Source: Gaiellasilicea sp963730405 (GTDB lineage Bacteria > Actinomycetota > Thermoleophilia > Gaiellales > Gaiellaceae). Taken from it: a stretch of DNA of 64,000 nucleotides. The notes under the pieces are model-generated. The model worked only from the letters and a program-made list of their open reading frames with translations, ran no database searches and was not told the DNA's origin. Positions within the stretch are counted from its first letter, which is position 1, and each line of letters opens with the position of its first letter. The translations under genes and the position numbers were made by a program. This document shows positions 8,614 through 17,109 of the stretch, one piece after another. Location: contig CAVSRW010000001.1 in the NCBI GenBank assembly GCA_963730405.1, positions 372,001 to 436,000 on the forward strand, written 5' to 3'.

Positions 8614-9479
8614 TGCCGAGCGTCGTCGCCCAGGTCGAGAAGCGTTTGGCCGAGCTGCGCGTCCACCACGCCGAGGGCACACGGACGAGCGTGATGACCC
8701 ACGTCGCGTGGGCGCCGCCGCAGTGGGCCGCCACCGCCCGCCGGACGCTCGCCGGTCTCGACGAGCTGCACCCCTCGCGCACGATCCTGCTCTTCCCGGA
8801 CGCGCGCAAGGCGGACGGGATCGCCGTCGACGTCGAGCTGAAGTGCTTCACGATCCCCGGATCGGAGCGCGAGGTCTGCTCGGAGGTGATCAAGCTCCGG
8901 CTCGGCGGCAAGCGCACGCGCGTCCCCGGCTCGATCGTGCAGCCGCTGCTGATCACCGATCTGCCGACGTTCTGCCGCTGGCGCGGCCTGCCGCCGTGGG
9001 GCAAGCCCGAGCTGGAGCAGCTCGTCGACGTCTGCGACCGCCTCGTCGTCGACTCGTCCGAGTGGCGCGGGCTGCCCGGCGCCTACACGAAGGTCGCGGC
9101 GCTCTTCGACCGGATCGCGGTCTCGGACATCGCCTGGGGCCGCAGCGTGGGCTGGCGTGGCCGTCTGGTGTCGCTCTGGCCGGACGTGAAGTCGATCAAG
9201 ACCCTCTCGGTCACGGGTCCGAAAGCGGACGCGCTCCTCCTGGCCGGCTGGCTGCGCTCCCGCCTGCGGCGGCCCGTTCGGCTCTCGCACCGCTCGGCGA
9301 CGGCGCTCGAGCGGATCGCGGTCGACGGCGAGCCGGTGCCGTCGCCGCGGGGTGCCGCTCTGACTGCGAGCGACCTCCTCTCGGCCGAGCTCGACGTGTT
9401 CTCGCGCGACCCGATCTACGAAGCCGCGGTCCGCTCCGCGGCACGCTCCGGACCGAGTCGGACGCGCGCGCGTCGTTGA
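8613..9479 (+). CDS. opcA: glucose-6-phosphate dehydrogenase assembly protein OpcA
   Basis: OpcA is a non-catalytic protein known in cyanobacteria and actinobacteria to promote assembly and allosteric activation of G6PDH. 288 residues. Recognisable features: the N-terminal part SVMTHVAWAPPQW, the middle KCFTIPGSEREVCSEVIKL, the conserved SIVQPLLITDLPTFCRWRG, and SDIAWGRSVGWR. It overlaps zwf by one base, the usual zwf-opcA order. Two cysteines (KCFTI, EVCSE) are candidates for the redox sensitivity reported for cyanobacterial OpcA; that is an inference from the family. Confidence 0.92.
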   Translation: MPSVVAQVEKRLAELRVHHAEGTRTSVMTHVAWAPPQWAATARRTLAGLDELHPSRTILLFPDARKADGIAVDVELKCFTIPGSEREVCSEVIKLRLGGKRTRVPGSIVQPLLITDLPTFCRWRGLPPWGKPELEQLVDVCDRLVVDSSEWRGLPGAYTKVAALFDRIAVSDIAWGRSVGWRGRLVSLWPDVKSIKTLSVTGPKADALLLAGWLRSRLRRPVRLSHRSATALERIAVDGEPVPSPRGAALTASDLLSAELDVFSRDPIYEAAVRSAARSGPSRTRARR

Positions 9480-9841
9480 CGTCCTGGGCGCAGCGGCGCG
9501 TCCCGCTGGACGACGGCGACGTGCGGATCGCCGCCGGGCTGCTCCTCGGCTGCGCCGCCGTCCGGGCCGTCGTCCCGGGGGAGCACGGGCTGCCCTGTCC
9601 GCTCCGAGAGCTCACCGGCGTTCCCTGCCCTCTCTGCGGGATGACGACGAGCGTGACCGAGACGGTCGAGCTCGACCTCGGAGCAGCCCTGGCGGCGAAC
9701 CCTGCCGGCGTCGTGCTCGTGGCGGTCGCCGCGGCCGTCATCCTCGGTCCCGGCACGCGGCTTGCCGTCCGAGTCGGTCTGATCTACTTGGCGCTCGCCG
9801 CGATGTGGCTGTGGGAGCTCGAGCGGTTCTCGATCATCTGA
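9476..9841 (+). CDS. DUF2752 membrane protein
   Basis: Small protein of about 121 residues with the DUF2752 hallmark GVPCPLCGMTTSV after an N-terminal segment, then two hydrophobic stretches (AGVVLVAVAAAVILGPG and VGLIYLALAAMWLWELE). The family has no established function; the paired cysteines of PCPLCG may bind metal or form a disulfide. The most upstream start is a TTG overlapping the opcA TGA (TTGA); a GTG at 9521 is the alternative. The frame has no link to the pentose phosphate pathway beyond being co-directional. Confidence 0.75.
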   Translation: MTSWAQRRVPLDDGDVRIAAGLLLGCAAVRAVVPGEHGLPCPLRELTGVPCPLCGMTTSVTETVELDLGAALAANPAGVVLVAVAAAVILGPGTRLAVRVGLIYLALAAMWLWELERFSII

Positions 9842-9852
9842 GGGAGGCCCGA

Positions 9853-10311
9853 GTGTCGGAGCAGAGTCCGCAGGTACCCCCAAAGGACTGGAGGCCCGAC
9901 GGGCCGAGCGGGCCTCGCGCCAGCTTCGGCCGTCGCTTCGTTGCGCTGCTCATCGACGCGATCCTGCTCGGGGTCGTGTACGCAGTCCTGCTCCGGTTCG
10001 TCAGCGACGAGGCGGCCTACGGGCTCTACATCCTCGCCGGGGTCGTCTACTACACGCTCCTCGAGGGCGGTCCCACCGGTCAGACGCTCGGCAAGAAGGC
10101 GCTGGGGATCCGCGTCGTCGACTTCGACGTCGGTGGATCGATCGGTTACGGCCGCGGCCTCATCCGCTATCTCGCGCGGATTCTCTCCGCGATTCCGTGT
10201 GGCCTCGGCTACTTCTGGATGCTCTGGGACAAGGAGAAGCAGACCTGGCACGACAAGCTCTCGATGTCGGCCGTCGTGCCGGAGAGCTACTACCCGATCA
10301 GCTCGGCCTGA
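9853..10311 (+). CDS. RDD family membrane protein
   Basis: 152-residue integral membrane protein with an RDD domain: FGRRFVALLIDAILLGVVYAV at the start carries the family R-D-D-like pattern, followed by GPTGQTLGKKALGIRVVD and SIGYGRGLIRYLARILS. Three or four membrane helices are visible. The family's role is unclear; some members are linked to ion or compatible-solute transport. The GTG start is chosen because a strong AGGGAGG (9841-9847) lies 5 nt upstream and begins right at the preceding stop. It is convergent with hisN, with only 6 bp between them. Confidence 0.82.
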   Translation: MSEQSPQVPPKDWRPDGPSGPRASFGRRFVALLIDAILLGVVYAVLLRFVSDEAAYGLYILAGVVYYTLLEGGPTGQTLGKKALGIRVVDFDVGGSIGYGRGLIRYLARILSAIPCGLGYFWMLWDKEKQTWHDKLSMSAVVPESYYPISSA

Positions 10312-10317
10312 TCCCGG

Positions 10318-10989
10318 TCAGACCAGTCCGGCGAGATCGAGGCGGCCATTGGACGACACCGCGTCGTCGAATTGCCCGCCGGCCTCCTCGACGAGGATCT
10401 TCATCGGCGCCGAGTCCCAGATCGCCAGGCCCGACGCGTCCACGGCGACCTCCGCTGCTCCCTCGGCCACCAGCATGTGCGCCCAGAAGTCGCCGAAGCC
10501 GCGCACGTGCCACGCCTCGTAGGCGCGGGCGGGCGGGGGCCGGTCGAGCCCGTACAGCACCGTCGCATCCTCGAGCCGGTCGATCGCCGACACCCGGATC
10601 GGGCCGCCGTCGGCGAAGGCGCCGGCGCCTCGCTCCGCCCACCAGCGCCGCCCCAGTGCAGGCGCCGACACGACCGCGATCCGGTCGGCGTAGGCGATCA
10701 GCGTCGCCCAGACCGGAATGCGACGCGTGTAGTTGCGGGTGCCGTCGATCGGGTCGAGGATCCAGCCGCTCGCGTCCTCGCCGCCCTCCTCCTCGCCGAG
10801 CACGGCCTCGCCGGGGCGCTCGCGCGCCAGCCGCTCGCGCAGCATCGTCTCCACCTCACGATCGGCCTCGGAGACCGGTGTGAGGTCGGGCTTCGTCTCG
10901 ACGCGCAGGTCGTGGGCGCGGAAGCGCGCGAGTGAGATCGCGTCCGCGTCGTCGGCGAGCGAGAGGGCCAGTTCCAGGTCGGGGCTCAA
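10318..10989 (-). CDS. hisN: inositol monophosphatase-family phosphatase, histidinol-phosphatase (HisN)-like
   Basis: Mg2+-dependent phosphatase of the inositol monophosphatase fold, 223 residues. Metal-site motifs: EEEGGED (first Glu ligand), WILDPIDGTRNYTRRIP (DPxDGT) and the C-terminal WDSAPMKILVEEAGG. The pattern DPIDGTRNY with VWATLIAY resembles actinobacterial HisN histidinol-phosphatases more than inositol monophosphatase proper, but substrate is inferred only. Starts with TTG, 12 nt downstream of the Fn3-like gene stop on the same strand. No other his gene is nearby. Confidence 0.75.
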   Translation of the reverse strand: MSPDLELALSLADDADAISLARFRAHDLRVETKPDLTPVSEADREVETMLRERLARERPGEAVLGEEEGGEDASGWILDPIDGTRNYTRRIPVWATLIAYADRIAVVSAPALGRRWWAERGAGAFADGGPIRVSAIDRLEDATVLYGLDRPPPARAYEAWHVRGFGDFWAHMLVAEGAAEVAVDASGLAIWDSAPMKILVEEAGGQFDDAVSSNGRLDLAGLV

Positions 10990-11001
10990 GAGCCCCGGAG
11001 C

Positions 11002-12960
11002 CTACCGCCCTGACTTCTTGACGACGACGAAGGTCGGCTTCGCGACCTTGACGCCCACCGGAGCCGACCACGACATCGCCCGGGCCGTCCCCGGCAGCGA
11101 GAAGTTGACGCCGCGGACGCGGTAGTACCAGACCCCCGGCTCGAGCGTCAGCAGCGCCGACGTGGCAAAGGTGAACTTCTCGCCCGCCTTGACCCACGGA
11201 TAGCGGGTCTTCGACCACTGCACCTGGTACTGGTCGGCGCCGAGCGCCGGCTCCCAGGCGACGAGGGGCGCACCGTAGAACGAGGGGCGCGACGTCGCGG
11301 CCGACGTCAGCCGGCCCTTGGGCGAGAGGCCCGACACGTAGGGCGACGTCGAGCTCGCGACCAGGGGCTTGCTTCCCTTGCCGAACGACTGGACGCGGCC
11401 GGCTGTGCAGACGTCCTGTGGCAGCTCGAGGTCCCAGTAGTCGATCGTCGAGGTGAGGTTGTGCACGTCCTCGCCGGAGCCGTGGGCGTAGGTGGCGCCC
11501 GTCGTGGTCGTGATCTCGCTGGTCGTTGCGTTCACCGAGGCGATCGTCAGCGTCTCCTGCGTCGCGCCGGATCCGATGCGCAGCAACTGCGTCGCACCGA
11601 AGTCGGTGTGGTCGGCGAGGCGGAAGGTGCTCCCGCCGGGCGCCGTCGCGGTGGCGATGGTCGTCCGCTTCGGGTCGGCGGTCTCGAAGCGCACCGGCAC
11701 GACAGTCCAGTAGAAGCGGCCGTTCGGCCAGCCGCTGTCCCAGAGGTCGACGGGGGCACCGGTCGACTTCGGAGTCGCGGGCAGCGACGGATCGCTCTCG
11801 GGCGGCGTGTTCGACGGATCGTCGGCCGCCGGAGCGCCGGGTGCCGGGCTCGAGCCGCCTGCGGGCGCGGGCGTCGCCGCCTGCTTCGCCGGTGCCGGGT
11901 CGCTCTCCGTGCTCGTGACCTTGGCCGAGTCGAACATGAACTGTGTCGGACCGGTCTGGCCCTGCTGGAGGTCCTTGAGATACGACGTCGCCGCCGCGAT
12001 GGCCTCCAATGCGGTGATCGGCAGCCTGAGCGAGCCGGTCGTCCGCGGCACGTAGGCGGGCGAGCCCACGATCGAGCCGCGATGGATCACGTTGACACAA
12101 TCCGAGTCGCTGAAGACGTAGACGCGGTACAGGTTCGCGGAGGTGCCGGCGGCGGCCCTGGTGCCGGCGAATGCGAAACCGGGCGTCAACTCGTGGAGCG
12201 ACGACGTCGTGGCGTTGCTGACGGTCGTGTCGGCCGCGGCGAGTGAAGGGCTGACGGCGCCGTCGACGATCGCGGGGTTCGTCGTCGTGTAGGTGGCGCT
12301 CCACGGCCCGTAGCTGACGGTGGGGAGTCCGGTCGGGATCTTGCCGTAGAGGCTGCGGACGGCGCGCACGCGCCAGTTCACGTTGCCCGAGTACTGCGCC
12401 TGCTGGTGGAACGAGTAGAACTCGCGGTGATCGACGGCGTTCGTACGCATGCCGACGATCTTCCGGAGCGCGGGGAACCAGACCTGGTAGCCGGTGGCGC
12501 CGTCGACCATGCTCCAGCGGGACATGCCCGGATACGTCGGCAGCGGCTGCGGCGTGCCGCCCCAGCGCACGTTGAAGCCGAAGGGCGCGCTCCAGGGGCT
12601 GACGCCGTCGCGGGTGATCGCGCGAACGCGTGCGTAGACCGCGTACGGGCTGCCGGTCATCCACGGCAGGGCGACCGGGACGGACACGGCGGGCGTCTTC
12701 AGCTTCTCGTCCGACCAGAACGTGCCGGCCTCGGTGAAGGCTGCGTTCTTCGAGAGCTCGAACTCGTAGCGGACTGCGCCGCGGACGGGAAGCCAGGAGA
12801 AGGACGGTGTCCGGGCGAACTCGTGCGTGACGGCCTCGCTCGGCCGTAGCAGGAACGCGCGGAGGTTCTTCGGCGCCGGGGTGGCGGCGACATGGGCCTG
12901 CACGGAGCCCGTGAGAACGAGCGCGGCAAGGCAGAGCAGCAGGAGACGAGCGAGGCGCAT
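11002..12960 (-). CDS. secreted protein with fibronectin-III-like repeats, unknown function
   Basis: 652-residue exported protein: signal peptide MRLARLLLLCLAALVLTGS with cleavage expected after VQA. The mature part contains several beta-sandwich-like repeats that share the pattern W-x-P-V-x-G-A-x-x-Y-x-x-x-x-S: FSWLPVRGAVRYEFELSK, SMVDGATGYQVWFPALR and AWEPALGADQYQVQWSK, each ending in a YRVRAV-like strand. A Pro/Ala/Ser-rich linker (near residues 355-395) separates the halves. It resembles Fn3 surface or matrix proteins; no catalytic motif is visible. A strong hairpin (12975-12995) lies just upstream of its ATG, separating it from the amidase gene. Confidence 0.7.
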   Translation of the reverse strand: MRLARLLLLCLAALVLTGSVQAHVAATPAPKNLRAFLLRPSEAVTHEFARTPSFSWLPVRGAVRYEFELSKNAAFTEAGTFWSDEKLKTPAVSVPVALPWMTGSPYAVYARVRAITRDGVSPWSAPFGFNVRWGGTPQPLPTYPGMSRWSMVDGATGYQVWFPALRKIVGMRTNAVDHREFYSFHQQAQYSGNVNWRVRAVRSLYGKIPTGLPTVSYGPWSATYTTTNPAIVDGAVSPSLAAADTTVSNATTSSLHELTPGFAFAGTRAAAGTSANLYRVYVFSDSDCVNVIHRGSIVGSPAYVPRTTGSLRLPITALEAIAAATSYLKDLQQGQTGPTQFMFDSAKVTSTESDPAPAKQAATPAPAGGSSPAPGAPAADDPSNTPPESDPSLPATPKSTGAPVDLWDSGWPNGRFYWTVVPVRFETADPKRTTIATATAPGGSTFRLADHTDFGATQLLRIGSGATQETLTIASVNATTSEITTTTGATYAHGSGEDVHNLTSTIDYWDLELPQDVCTAGRVQSFGKGSKPLVASSTSPYVSGLSPKGRLTSAATSRPSFYGAPLVAWEPALGADQYQVQWSKTRYPWVKAGEKFTFATSALLTLEPGVWYYRVRGVNFSLPGTARAMSWSAPVGVKVAKPTFVVVKKSGR

Positions 12961-12974
12961 CGCTTACGGTGATC

Positions 12975-12995
12975 GGCCGGGGAGGGTCCCCGGCC
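12975..12995 (-). terminator. GC-rich hairpin between amidase and Fn3-like gene
   Basis: Perfect 9-bp stem GGCCGGGGA / TCCCCGGCC with a GGG loop, extendable by GAT/ATC with one bulged base. It lies within the 40 bp between the amidase stop (13001) and the next minus-strand start (12960). There is no T-tract, so it may be a weak terminator, an mRNA stabiliser, or a structure at the 5' end of the downstream gene. Confidence 0.5.
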
Positions 12996-13000
12996 ATCAC

Positions 13001-14116
13001 TCAATGGAGGGATAGGAGGCGCCCGGCCGCGAGCACGAGCGCGTCGGCGCCCGCCCGGCCGGCGATCTGCAGCGACGCGGGCAGTCCCTGCTCCGCAGTC
13101 CCGCAGGGCAGCGCGAGCGCCGGCCAGCCGAGCGAGGAGAAGGGATACGTGAACCGGATCAGCGCCTCGCGCACGTCCAGATCGCCCGGCGCGACGCCGC
13201 GGGCGAGCGGCGGCGGCACGATCGGGAGCGTCGGAGTCAGCACCAGGTCGAGCCCGTCGAGCGCGGCCTCGACCGTCTCGCGGTACTCGGCTCGGAGCCG
13301 CTCGGCACGCTCCGCCTCTGCGTCGCGAACTGTGAAGCAGCGCTCCAGCTTCACGCGCACGTCCTCGCCGTACGCGTCGGCGCTCTCGGCGTAGAGCTCG
13401 CGATGGACGTCGGCGACCTCCCGCATGAAGACGGCGTAGGTCGTCGGCGGCACGAGCGGCAGCTCCACCGGGCGGCTGCGAGGAAAGCGAGCGACGGCCT
13501 CCTCCACGCGCTCGCGGACGAGTGGGTCAGCGAGCTCCGTCCAGGCGACGCCGACCTCGAGCTCCTCGAGCGACTCCAGCACCGCGGGCTCGAGAGCCGG
13601 GGCGAGAGCCTGCAGCATCCGCTCGCACGTCTCGACGTCGGCTGCGATCGGGCCGCCCGTGTCGAAGCTCGCGGCGAGCGGCCAGCAGCCGTCGAGGGGG
13701 ACGAGCCCGTGGGTCGGCTTGTGGCCGACGACGCCGCAGCATGCGGCCGGGATCCGGATCGAGCCGGCGGAGTCGGTCCCGAGCGCCGCGTCGGCGAGGC
13801 CGGCGGCGACCGCGGCCGCCGAGCCGCCGCTCGACCCGCCGGCGATGCGGCCCGGGAAGCGAGGATTCGGCACGTCGCCGAAGTGCGGGTTCTCGGACGT
13901 CGTCCCGTAGGCGAACTCGTGCAGGTTCGCCTTGCCGACGTCGACGTAGCCTGCGTCCTCGAGCAGCCGCACGGCTGTCGCCGTCTCGCGGGGCACATGT
14001 CCGGCGAAGATCGCCGAGCCGTACGTCGTCTCCAGCCCAGCGGTGTCGAACAGGTCCTTCACGGCCAGCCGGATCCCGTCCCGCGGCGACTCCGGCTTAG
14101 CCAGCAGGATCGTCAT
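13001..14116 (-). CDS. amidase (amidase signature family)
   Basis: 371-residue hydrolase of the amidase-signature family. The Ser-cisSer-Lys triad is visible: Lys in LAVKDLFDTAG, the Gly/Ser-rich signature GRIAGGSSGGSAAAVAAG with the cis-Ser, and the nucleophile region GTDSAGSIRIPAACCG. It is shorter than GatA (~480) and has no gatB/gatC neighbours, so it is probably a stand-alone amidase of unknown substrate, not the tRNA amidotransferase subunit. The C-terminal half is less conserved, with TLPIVPPPLA and FSSLGWPALALPCG as typical family stretches. Confidence 0.85.
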   Translation of the reverse strand: MTILLAKPESPRDGIRLAVKDLFDTAGLETTYGSAIFAGHVPRETATAVRLLEDAGYVDVGKANLHEFAYGTTSENPHFGDVPNPRFPGRIAGGSSGGSAAAVAAGLADAALGTDSAGSIRIPAACCGVVGHKPTHGLVPLDGCWPLAASFDTGGPIAADVETCERMLQALAPALEPAVLESLEELEVGVAWTELADPLVRERVEEAVARFPRSRPVELPLVPPTTYAVFMREVADVHRELYAESADAYGEDVRVKLERCFTVRDAEAERAERLRAEYRETVEAALDGLDLVLTPTLPIVPPPLARGVAPGDLDVREALIRFTYPFSSLGWPALALPCGTAEQGLPASLQIAGRAGADALVLAAGRLLSLH

Positions 14117-14187
14117 TGATCGAGGCTGCCGCGAAGCGGCCCTTCAGGGGTGCGCGCTCGGAAGCTCGCGATGGCTGCGACGACAAA

Positions 14188-14313
14188 TCAGTCGAGGTAC
14201 AGGTAGAGGAATGCCACGCCGACGGTGCCGGCGAACAGCAACACGAAGATCCCGAAGAGGGCCCAGCCCAGGATCAGGTTCCGCCGCTCCAGCTCGGGCG
14301 TGATCTCCTTCAC
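14188..14313 (-). CDS. 41-residue single-span membrane protein behind ctaB
   Basis: Short gene starting at a GTG embedded in the ctaB stop (GTGA) and ending at 14188. The protein begins VKEITPELERRN and then has one long hydrophobic helix (LILGWALFGIFVLLFAGTVG through FLYLYLD). The 4-nt overlap with ctaB implies coupled translation. By position it could be a small accessory subunit of the cytochrome oxidase. I recognise no family, so the role is inferred only from context. Confidence 0.6.
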   Translation of the reverse strand: MKEITPELERRNLILGWALFGIFVLLFAGTVGVAFLYLYLD

Positions 14314-15491
14314 AGCAGCACCGGGTTCAGGGCGGCCGCGACGAAGAGCAGCGCGAGGTAGAGGAGCGAGTAGTGGAAGAGGACGCCGGCGTTCCGCCGC
14401 GTGGGAGAGCGCCGGAGCCGCCACGCCATCCCCAGGAACACGGCGCCGAGCAGCACGGCCGCGGCCGAGTAGACCGGTCCCAGCCAGAAACCGACCGCGA
14501 GCGTGAACGCGACCATGACGACCGAGTACCAGACGATCTGCTTCGTCGTCTCGTCGTCGCCGCGGACGACGGGGAGCATCGGCACCTTCGCCGCTGCGTA
14601 GTTCTCCTTGATCAGCAGGGCGAGCGCCCAGAAGTGCGGCGGTGTCCAGAGGAAGACGATCAGGAAGAGCCAGAGCGCGGGCAGGCCGAGGTTGCCGCTC
14701 GCCGCCGCATAGCCGACGAGCGGCGGCACCGCTCCGGCCGCGCCGCCGATGACGATGTTCTGCGGAGTCGAGCGCTTGAGCCAGCGCGTGTAGACGACGA
14801 CGTAGAAGAGGTTGCCGACGAGCGCCAGCACAGCGGTCAGGACGTTGACCGTGCTGGCGAGCAGGACGAATGAGAGCGCGGAGAGCGTCAGGCCGAACTC
14901 GAGCGCGTGGGCCGGCGTGACCCGGCCGGCCGCCACCGGCCGCTTCTCGGTCCGCTTGCCCATCAGCCGGTCGATGTCCGCGTCGAGGACGTGGTTGAGG
15001 GCACTGGCGCCCCCGCACGCCAGCGCGAGGCCGGTCATCGTGGCGGCGAAGAGCCACGGGTCCGGCACGCCGCCCGCGCCGACGAACATCCCGGCCGCGC
15101 CGGTCACGAGCAGGAGCGACATGATCCGCGGCTTCGTCAGCGTGATGTAGTCGCGCCACGATCCCGCCGGAACGGTCTCGCCGCGGAAGCACAGTGCCGC
15201 CGAGACGGCTGCTGCGGCGAGTGCCGCGGACGCGAGCACGACGTGGAGCCCGTCCGCGGTGAGGGCGGCCGCGGCCCCGAAGAGGACGAGCGCGAGCAGC
15301 GCTGGCCCGAGCAGCCGACGGTGCGCCCACCACGCTGCGACGGCGACCGCAGCGAGCGGCGGCACGGCGACCGCCGATGCGAGGTCGTGCCCGACGCCGA
15401 CGGTGCCGGAGGCGACGGCCAGCACGGTCCCGGCGACGCCGGCGAGCGCAGCGAGCTGGAGCCAGATGCCGGGCCGAGGCCTAGAGCTCAC
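14310..15491 (-). CDS. ctaB: protoheme IX farnesyltransferase (heme O synthase) with N-terminal membrane extension
   Basis: UbiA-family prenyltransferase that adds a farnesyl chain to heme b, making heme O for the oxidase. The catalytic Asp-rich motif NHVLDADIDRLMGKRTEKRP and second motif YTRWLKRSTPQNIVIGGAAG are intact. The conserved enzyme core starts near residue 110 (SWRDYITLTKPRIMSLLLVT). Ahead of it is an extra ~105-residue hydrophobic region of about three helices, making 393 residues instead of ~300. No CtaA heme A synthase is in the window, and the extension might be the remains of a CtaA-like fusion or an interaction domain. The GTG start overlaps the ctaD stop by 11 bp. Confidence 0.9.
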   Translation of the reverse strand: MSSRPRPGIWLQLAALAGVAGTVLAVASGTVGVGHDLASAVAVPPLAAVAVAAWWAHRRLLGPALLALVLFGAAAALTADGLHVVLASAALAAAAVSAALCFRGETVPAGSWRDYITLTKPRIMSLLLVTGAAGMFVGAGGVPDPWLFAATMTGLALACGGASALNHVLDADIDRLMGKRTEKRPVAAGRVTPAHALEFGLTLSALSFVLLASTVNVLTAVLALVGNLFYVVVYTRWLKRSTPQNIVIGGAAGAVPPLVGYAAASGNLGLPALWLFLIVFLWTPPHFWALALLIKENYAAAKVPMLPVVRGDDETTKQIVWYSVVMVAFTLAVGFWLGPVYSAAAVLLGAVFLGMAWRLRRSPTRRNAGVLFHYSLLYLALLFVAAALNPVLL

Positions 15492-17109
15492 CGCGCTCCT
15501 TCAGTGCCCGTCGCAGGTCGTAGAGCGGCCGTGCACTGGTCACGTACGGCACCTCGTCGAAGTTGTGCGCCGGCGGCGGCGAGGTCGTGTACCACTCGAG
15601 CGTGTCGCCGAGCCACGGGTCGTTGCCGGCGCGCTTCCCCTTGCGGGACTTGATCGCGTTCCAGGCGAAGATCAGGATCCCGAGCCCCATCACGTAGGAG
15701 CCGATCGTCGAGGCGAGGTTGTACTCCTGCAGCAGGCCGGTGTCCTCGTAGGTGTAGATCCGCCGCGGCATCCCGAGCAGGCCGAGCATGTGCTGCGGGA
15801 AGAAGGTGACGTTGAAGCCGACGAAGACGAGCCAGAAGCTGAGCTTGCCGAGCCGCTCGTCGAGCATCCGTCCGAAGAACTTCGGCCACCAGTACGTCAG
15901 ACCGCCGAGGATCGCGAGCAGCGAGCCGCCGAAGAGGACGTAGTGGAAGTGCGCCACGACGTAATAGGTGTCGTGCACCTGCCAGTCGATCGGGAAGGCG
16001 GCGAGGAAGATCCCCGAGAGGCCGCCGATGGTGAAGACGCTCACGAACCCGAGCGCGTAGAGCATCGGCGTGTCGAAGTGGATGTTCCCGCGCCAGAGCG
16101 TCGCCAGCCAGTTGAAGATCTTCACCCCCGTCGGCACGGCGATGATCATCGAGGCGACCATGAAGAACGCGTTCAGGAAGGCCGGCATGCCGACCGTGAA
16201 CATGTGGTGGGCCCACACGAGCATCGAGAAGAAGGCGATCCCCGCGGTCGAGAATGCGACCGCCTTGTAGCCGAAGATCGGCTTTCGCGCGAACACCGGG
16301 ATGATCTCCGAGATCATCCCGAAGGCGGGCAGGACCATGATGTAGACCTCGGGGTGCCCGAAGAACCAGAACACGTGCTGGTAGAGAACGGCGTTCCCGC
16401 CCTGGTCCGGCGCGAAGAAGTTCGTCCCCGCCTGGCGGTCGAGCAGGAGCAGCGTCAGCCCCGCCGACAGCGCCGGCAGTACCGCGAGCAGGAGCACGGC
16501 GTACGTGCCGATCGCCCAGATGAAGAGCGGCATCCGCGTCCAGCTCATCCCCTGGGTGCGCATGTTCACGATCGTGACGATGAAGTTGATCGCGCCCGCG
16601 AGCGACGAGATCGAGAGGATGTGGAGGCCGAGGATCCAGAGATCCTGGCCGTTGCCCTCGCCCTGGAGCGAGAGGGGCGGGTAGGCCGTCCAGCCCGACT
16701 TGGCCGCGCCGCCGGCGGCGAAGAACGAGAGCAGCAGGATCATCCCGCCGAAGAGGAAGAGCCAGTAGGAGAGCGCGTTCAGCCGCGGGAAGGCCATGTC
16801 TCGCGCGCCGATCATCAGCGGGACGAGGAAGTTGCCGAAGCCGGCCAGGATCGGCACGACGACGAGGAAGACCATCGTCGTCCCGTGCATGGTCATGACC
16901 TGGTTGTACGAGTCGCGCGTGAGGAAGTCGCCGTCGGCCTGAGCAAGCTGCGTCCGCATCAGCACTGCCATCAGCCCGCCTGCGAGGAAGAAGACTCCGG
17001 ACGTGACGATGTAGAGGATCCCGATCCGCTTGTGGTCGACCGTGACCAGCCAGCTCGCGACCCGGCCGCGCTGCCAGGCGGGGATCGGGGTCTCGGCGTT
17101 AACCGCCAA
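15481..17109 (-). CDS. ctaD: cytochrome c oxidase subunit I
   Basis: Catalytic heme-copper subunit of an aa3-type oxidase, 542 residues with about 12 transmembrane helices. Heme a ligand region is MTMHGTTMVFLVVVPILAG. The CuB/heme a3 site shows WFFGHPEVYIMVLPAFGM (His-Tyr cross-link region, with H and Y spaced as in A-type oxidases), then WAHHMFTVGM and later VHDTYYVVAHFHYVLFGG. There is no fused subunit III. The TTG start has GGAGGAG just upstream and overlaps the ctaC stop by 11 bp. The gene ends inside the ctaB start. Confidence 0.96.
   Translation of the reverse strand: MAVNAETPIPAWQRGRVASWLVTVDHKRIGILYIVTSGVFFLAGGLMAVLMRTQLAQADGDFLTRDSYNQVMTMHGTTMVFLVVVPILAGFGNFLVPLMIGARDMAFPRLNALSYWLFLFGGMILLLSFFAAGGAAKSGWTAYPPLSLQGEGNGQDLWILGLHILSISSLAGAINFIVTIVNMRTQGMSWTRMPLFIWAIGTYAVLLLAVLPALSAGLTLLLLDRQAGTNFFAPDQGGNAVLYQHVFWFFGHPEVYIMVLPAFGMISEIIPVFARKPIFGYKAVAFSTAGIAFFSMLVWAHHMFTVGMPAFLNAFFMVASMIIAVPTGVKIFNWLATLWRGNIHFDTPMLYALGFVSVFTIGGLSGIFLAAFPIDWQVHDTYYVVAHFHYVLFGGSLLAILGGLTYWWPKFFGRMLDERLGKLSFWLVFVGFNVTFFPQHMLGLLGMPRRIYTYEDTGLLQEYNLASTIGSYVMGLGILIFAWNAIKSRKGKRAGNDPWLGDTLEWYTTSPPPAHNFDEVPYVTSARPLYDLRRALKERGEL

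Noticed and set aside
13001..14116. gatA, subunit of tRNA-dependent amidotransferase
   Set aside because: Too short and without gatB/gatC neighbours; called a generic amidase.
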